Below are positions 11,409 through 12,146 of a DNA stretch of 12,146 nt, in pieces; within the stretch, counting starts at the first letter, position 1; each line of letters begins with the position of its first letter. Made by a program: the position numbers and the translations under genes. Origin of the DNA: Patescibacteria group bacterium (GTDB taxonomy: Bacteria > Patescibacteriota > Minisyncoccia > Phycocordibacterales > PALSA-1337); NCBI GenBank assembly GCA_023487965.1, contig JAMDBV010000030.1:1-12146 (forward strand). Reading direction: 5' to 3'. The notes below the pieces were generated by a model. That model ran no database searches, was not told the DNA's origin, and saw only the letters and a program-made list of their open reading frames with translations.

Positions 11409-12146
11409 TTACCGCACCTCCTGCCAAGAAATTGTCTGGTATTGATCAGATGTTAGCGGAAAGGACGGTGACGGACTATATAGCAGATTGCTGTCATAAA
11501 TAATATTCCTCTCCCCATACCCTGTCCCATCAGTATATGCGAAGCCGTATCGTAGATTTGTGGCGATCATACCGTCGAGCGTAATACTGCTGCGTTTATA
11601 TGTCGGACCGCAATTGCTGGAATAATAATAGCGGCCGACCCTGCCATTCTGGGCCACCAGCGCTCCATCGATGCGCAGATTGTCGTCGCTATACAGACCA
11701 ACATTGATATCGCCTTGCGCGACCAATGACATAACATCCGTCCCGTCATAATTCGTATAGAGCAGATCACTGTTCACTGTTATACTCTTTCTGGTAGTAG
11801 GATTGTCCGGAAATTGACCCGCCGCTATTGTTACCCTGGCATTTGCGATCTGGCCGTCAACCCAGACATTATCTTCGACAAAAATTACACCATTGGTTGG
11901 TAATGGATAATTACCCACAAATTGCTGTTGGCTTATGCTCCATGTACCCCAATTGCTCTGACCGTTATCATAATACGAACACCAACTCGAAGCTGATTGT
12001 AATGATCGGACCTTGTAAATATCGAAAGTTCCGTCTGTTTTCAAAGTAATGTGATATCCCTGTTTGCCAGATGAACTAAAATATTTGCCACCACTTTGCG
12101 CGTCAGCCTTCATTTTGGACAGATCGACTGTAAGACCGGCAATTGC
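11409..12146 (-). CDS. PilX-like pilus-assembly/envelope protein, 5' end beyond the window
   Basis: The frame is open to the right edge of the window, so the N-terminus is missing; 245 residues are visible and any signal or prepilin peptide would lie outside. The visible part is Ser-, Asn-, Gly- and Tyr-rich and has the arrangement GVIFVEDNVWVDGQIANARVTI, SDLLYTNYDGTDVMSLVAQGDINVG, NLRIDGALVAQNG, LDGMIATN and ERNIIYDSNLLYSPSPSFPL with a final W-EV. I know this order from PilX-like or pilus-assembly proteins of Candidate Phyla Radiation genomes, where they have an N-terminal prepilin-type helix and a beta-rich exported part. An internal ATG at 12113 is not the true start because the frame continues upstream. 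Function as a minor pilin or surface protein is inference. Confidence 0.65.
   Translation of the reverse strand, partial: AIAGLTVDLSKMKADAQSGGKYFSSSGKQGYHITLKTDGTFDIYKVRSLQSASSWCSYYDNGQSNWGTWSISQQQFVGNYPLPTNGVIFVEDNVWVDGQIANARVTIAAGQFPDNPTTRKSITVNSDLLYTNYDGTDVMSLVAQGDINVGLYSDDNLRIDGALVAQNGRVGRYYYSSNCGPTYKRSSITLDGMIATNLRYGFAYTDGTGYGERNIIYDSNLLYSPSPSFPLTSDQYQTISWQEVR

Overview
This window looks like chromosomal DNA of a member of the Candidate Phyla Radiation (Patescibacteria, probably a Parcubacteria-type lineage). The basis is protein character: a ComEC without its own metallo-beta-lactamase domain, a divergent PGK and TPI pair, an Fe/Mn superoxide dismutase of the 'EEHLKLYSGYV' type, a PilX-like envelope protein, and very few Shine-Dalgarno sequences. 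TGA is used as a normal stop (recJ, sod, comEC, pgk), so this is not a UGA-recoding lineage.

Layout from left to right. (1) rpsL and rpsG lie on the minus strand 5 nt apart, with a terminator-like hairpin after rpsG. (2) A two-gene minus-strand cassette encodes a DUF6922-like small protein and an AbiEii-type nucleotidyltransferase, probably a toxin-antitoxin pair, with a strong promoter bracketed by repeated 13-mers. (3) A site-2-protease-like M50 membrane protein is separated from rpmB (plus strand) by a 162-bp hairpin-forming inverted repeat. (4) A membrane-anchored, ComEC-related MBL-fold protein that has lost its metal ligands is divergent from a superoxide dismutase gene. (5) Just after sod, a promoter with both consensus hexamers reads toward an intrinsic terminator 140 nt away; the probable product is an unannotated structured RNA of about 160 nt, antisense to the 3' end of comEC. 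(6) comEC, rnhA and recJ follow on the minus strand; recJ and rnhA overlap by 4 nt. (7) A HIT-family gene is divergent from recJ across a 50-bp promoter region containing a 9-bp dyad. (8) tpiA and pgk form a glycolytic pair, with the truncated end of a PilX-like gene upstream.

How the genes work together. Translation (S12, S7, L28), lower glycolysis (TPI, PGK), DNA repair or processing (RecJ, RNase HI) and natural DNA uptake (ComEC plus its MBL-like partner) are represented. RecJ, RNase HI and ComEC lie in series on one strand, which would suit uptake and processing of foreign DNA, but only recJ-rnhA are clearly coupled.

Main points for a second look: five genes (the DUF6922 gene, comEC, recJ, HIT, tpiA) have a -10-like hexamer ending only 6 or 7 nt before the start codon, which predicts leaderless mRNAs; the candidate RNA gene at about 4753-4914; a ComEC whose usual C-terminal nuclease region is replaced by a domain resembling the PBECR group of nucleases while its separate MBL-like partner looks catalytically dead; and the 162-bp hairpin upstream of rpmB. 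No tRNA, rRNA, CRISPR array or insertion sequence was seen.
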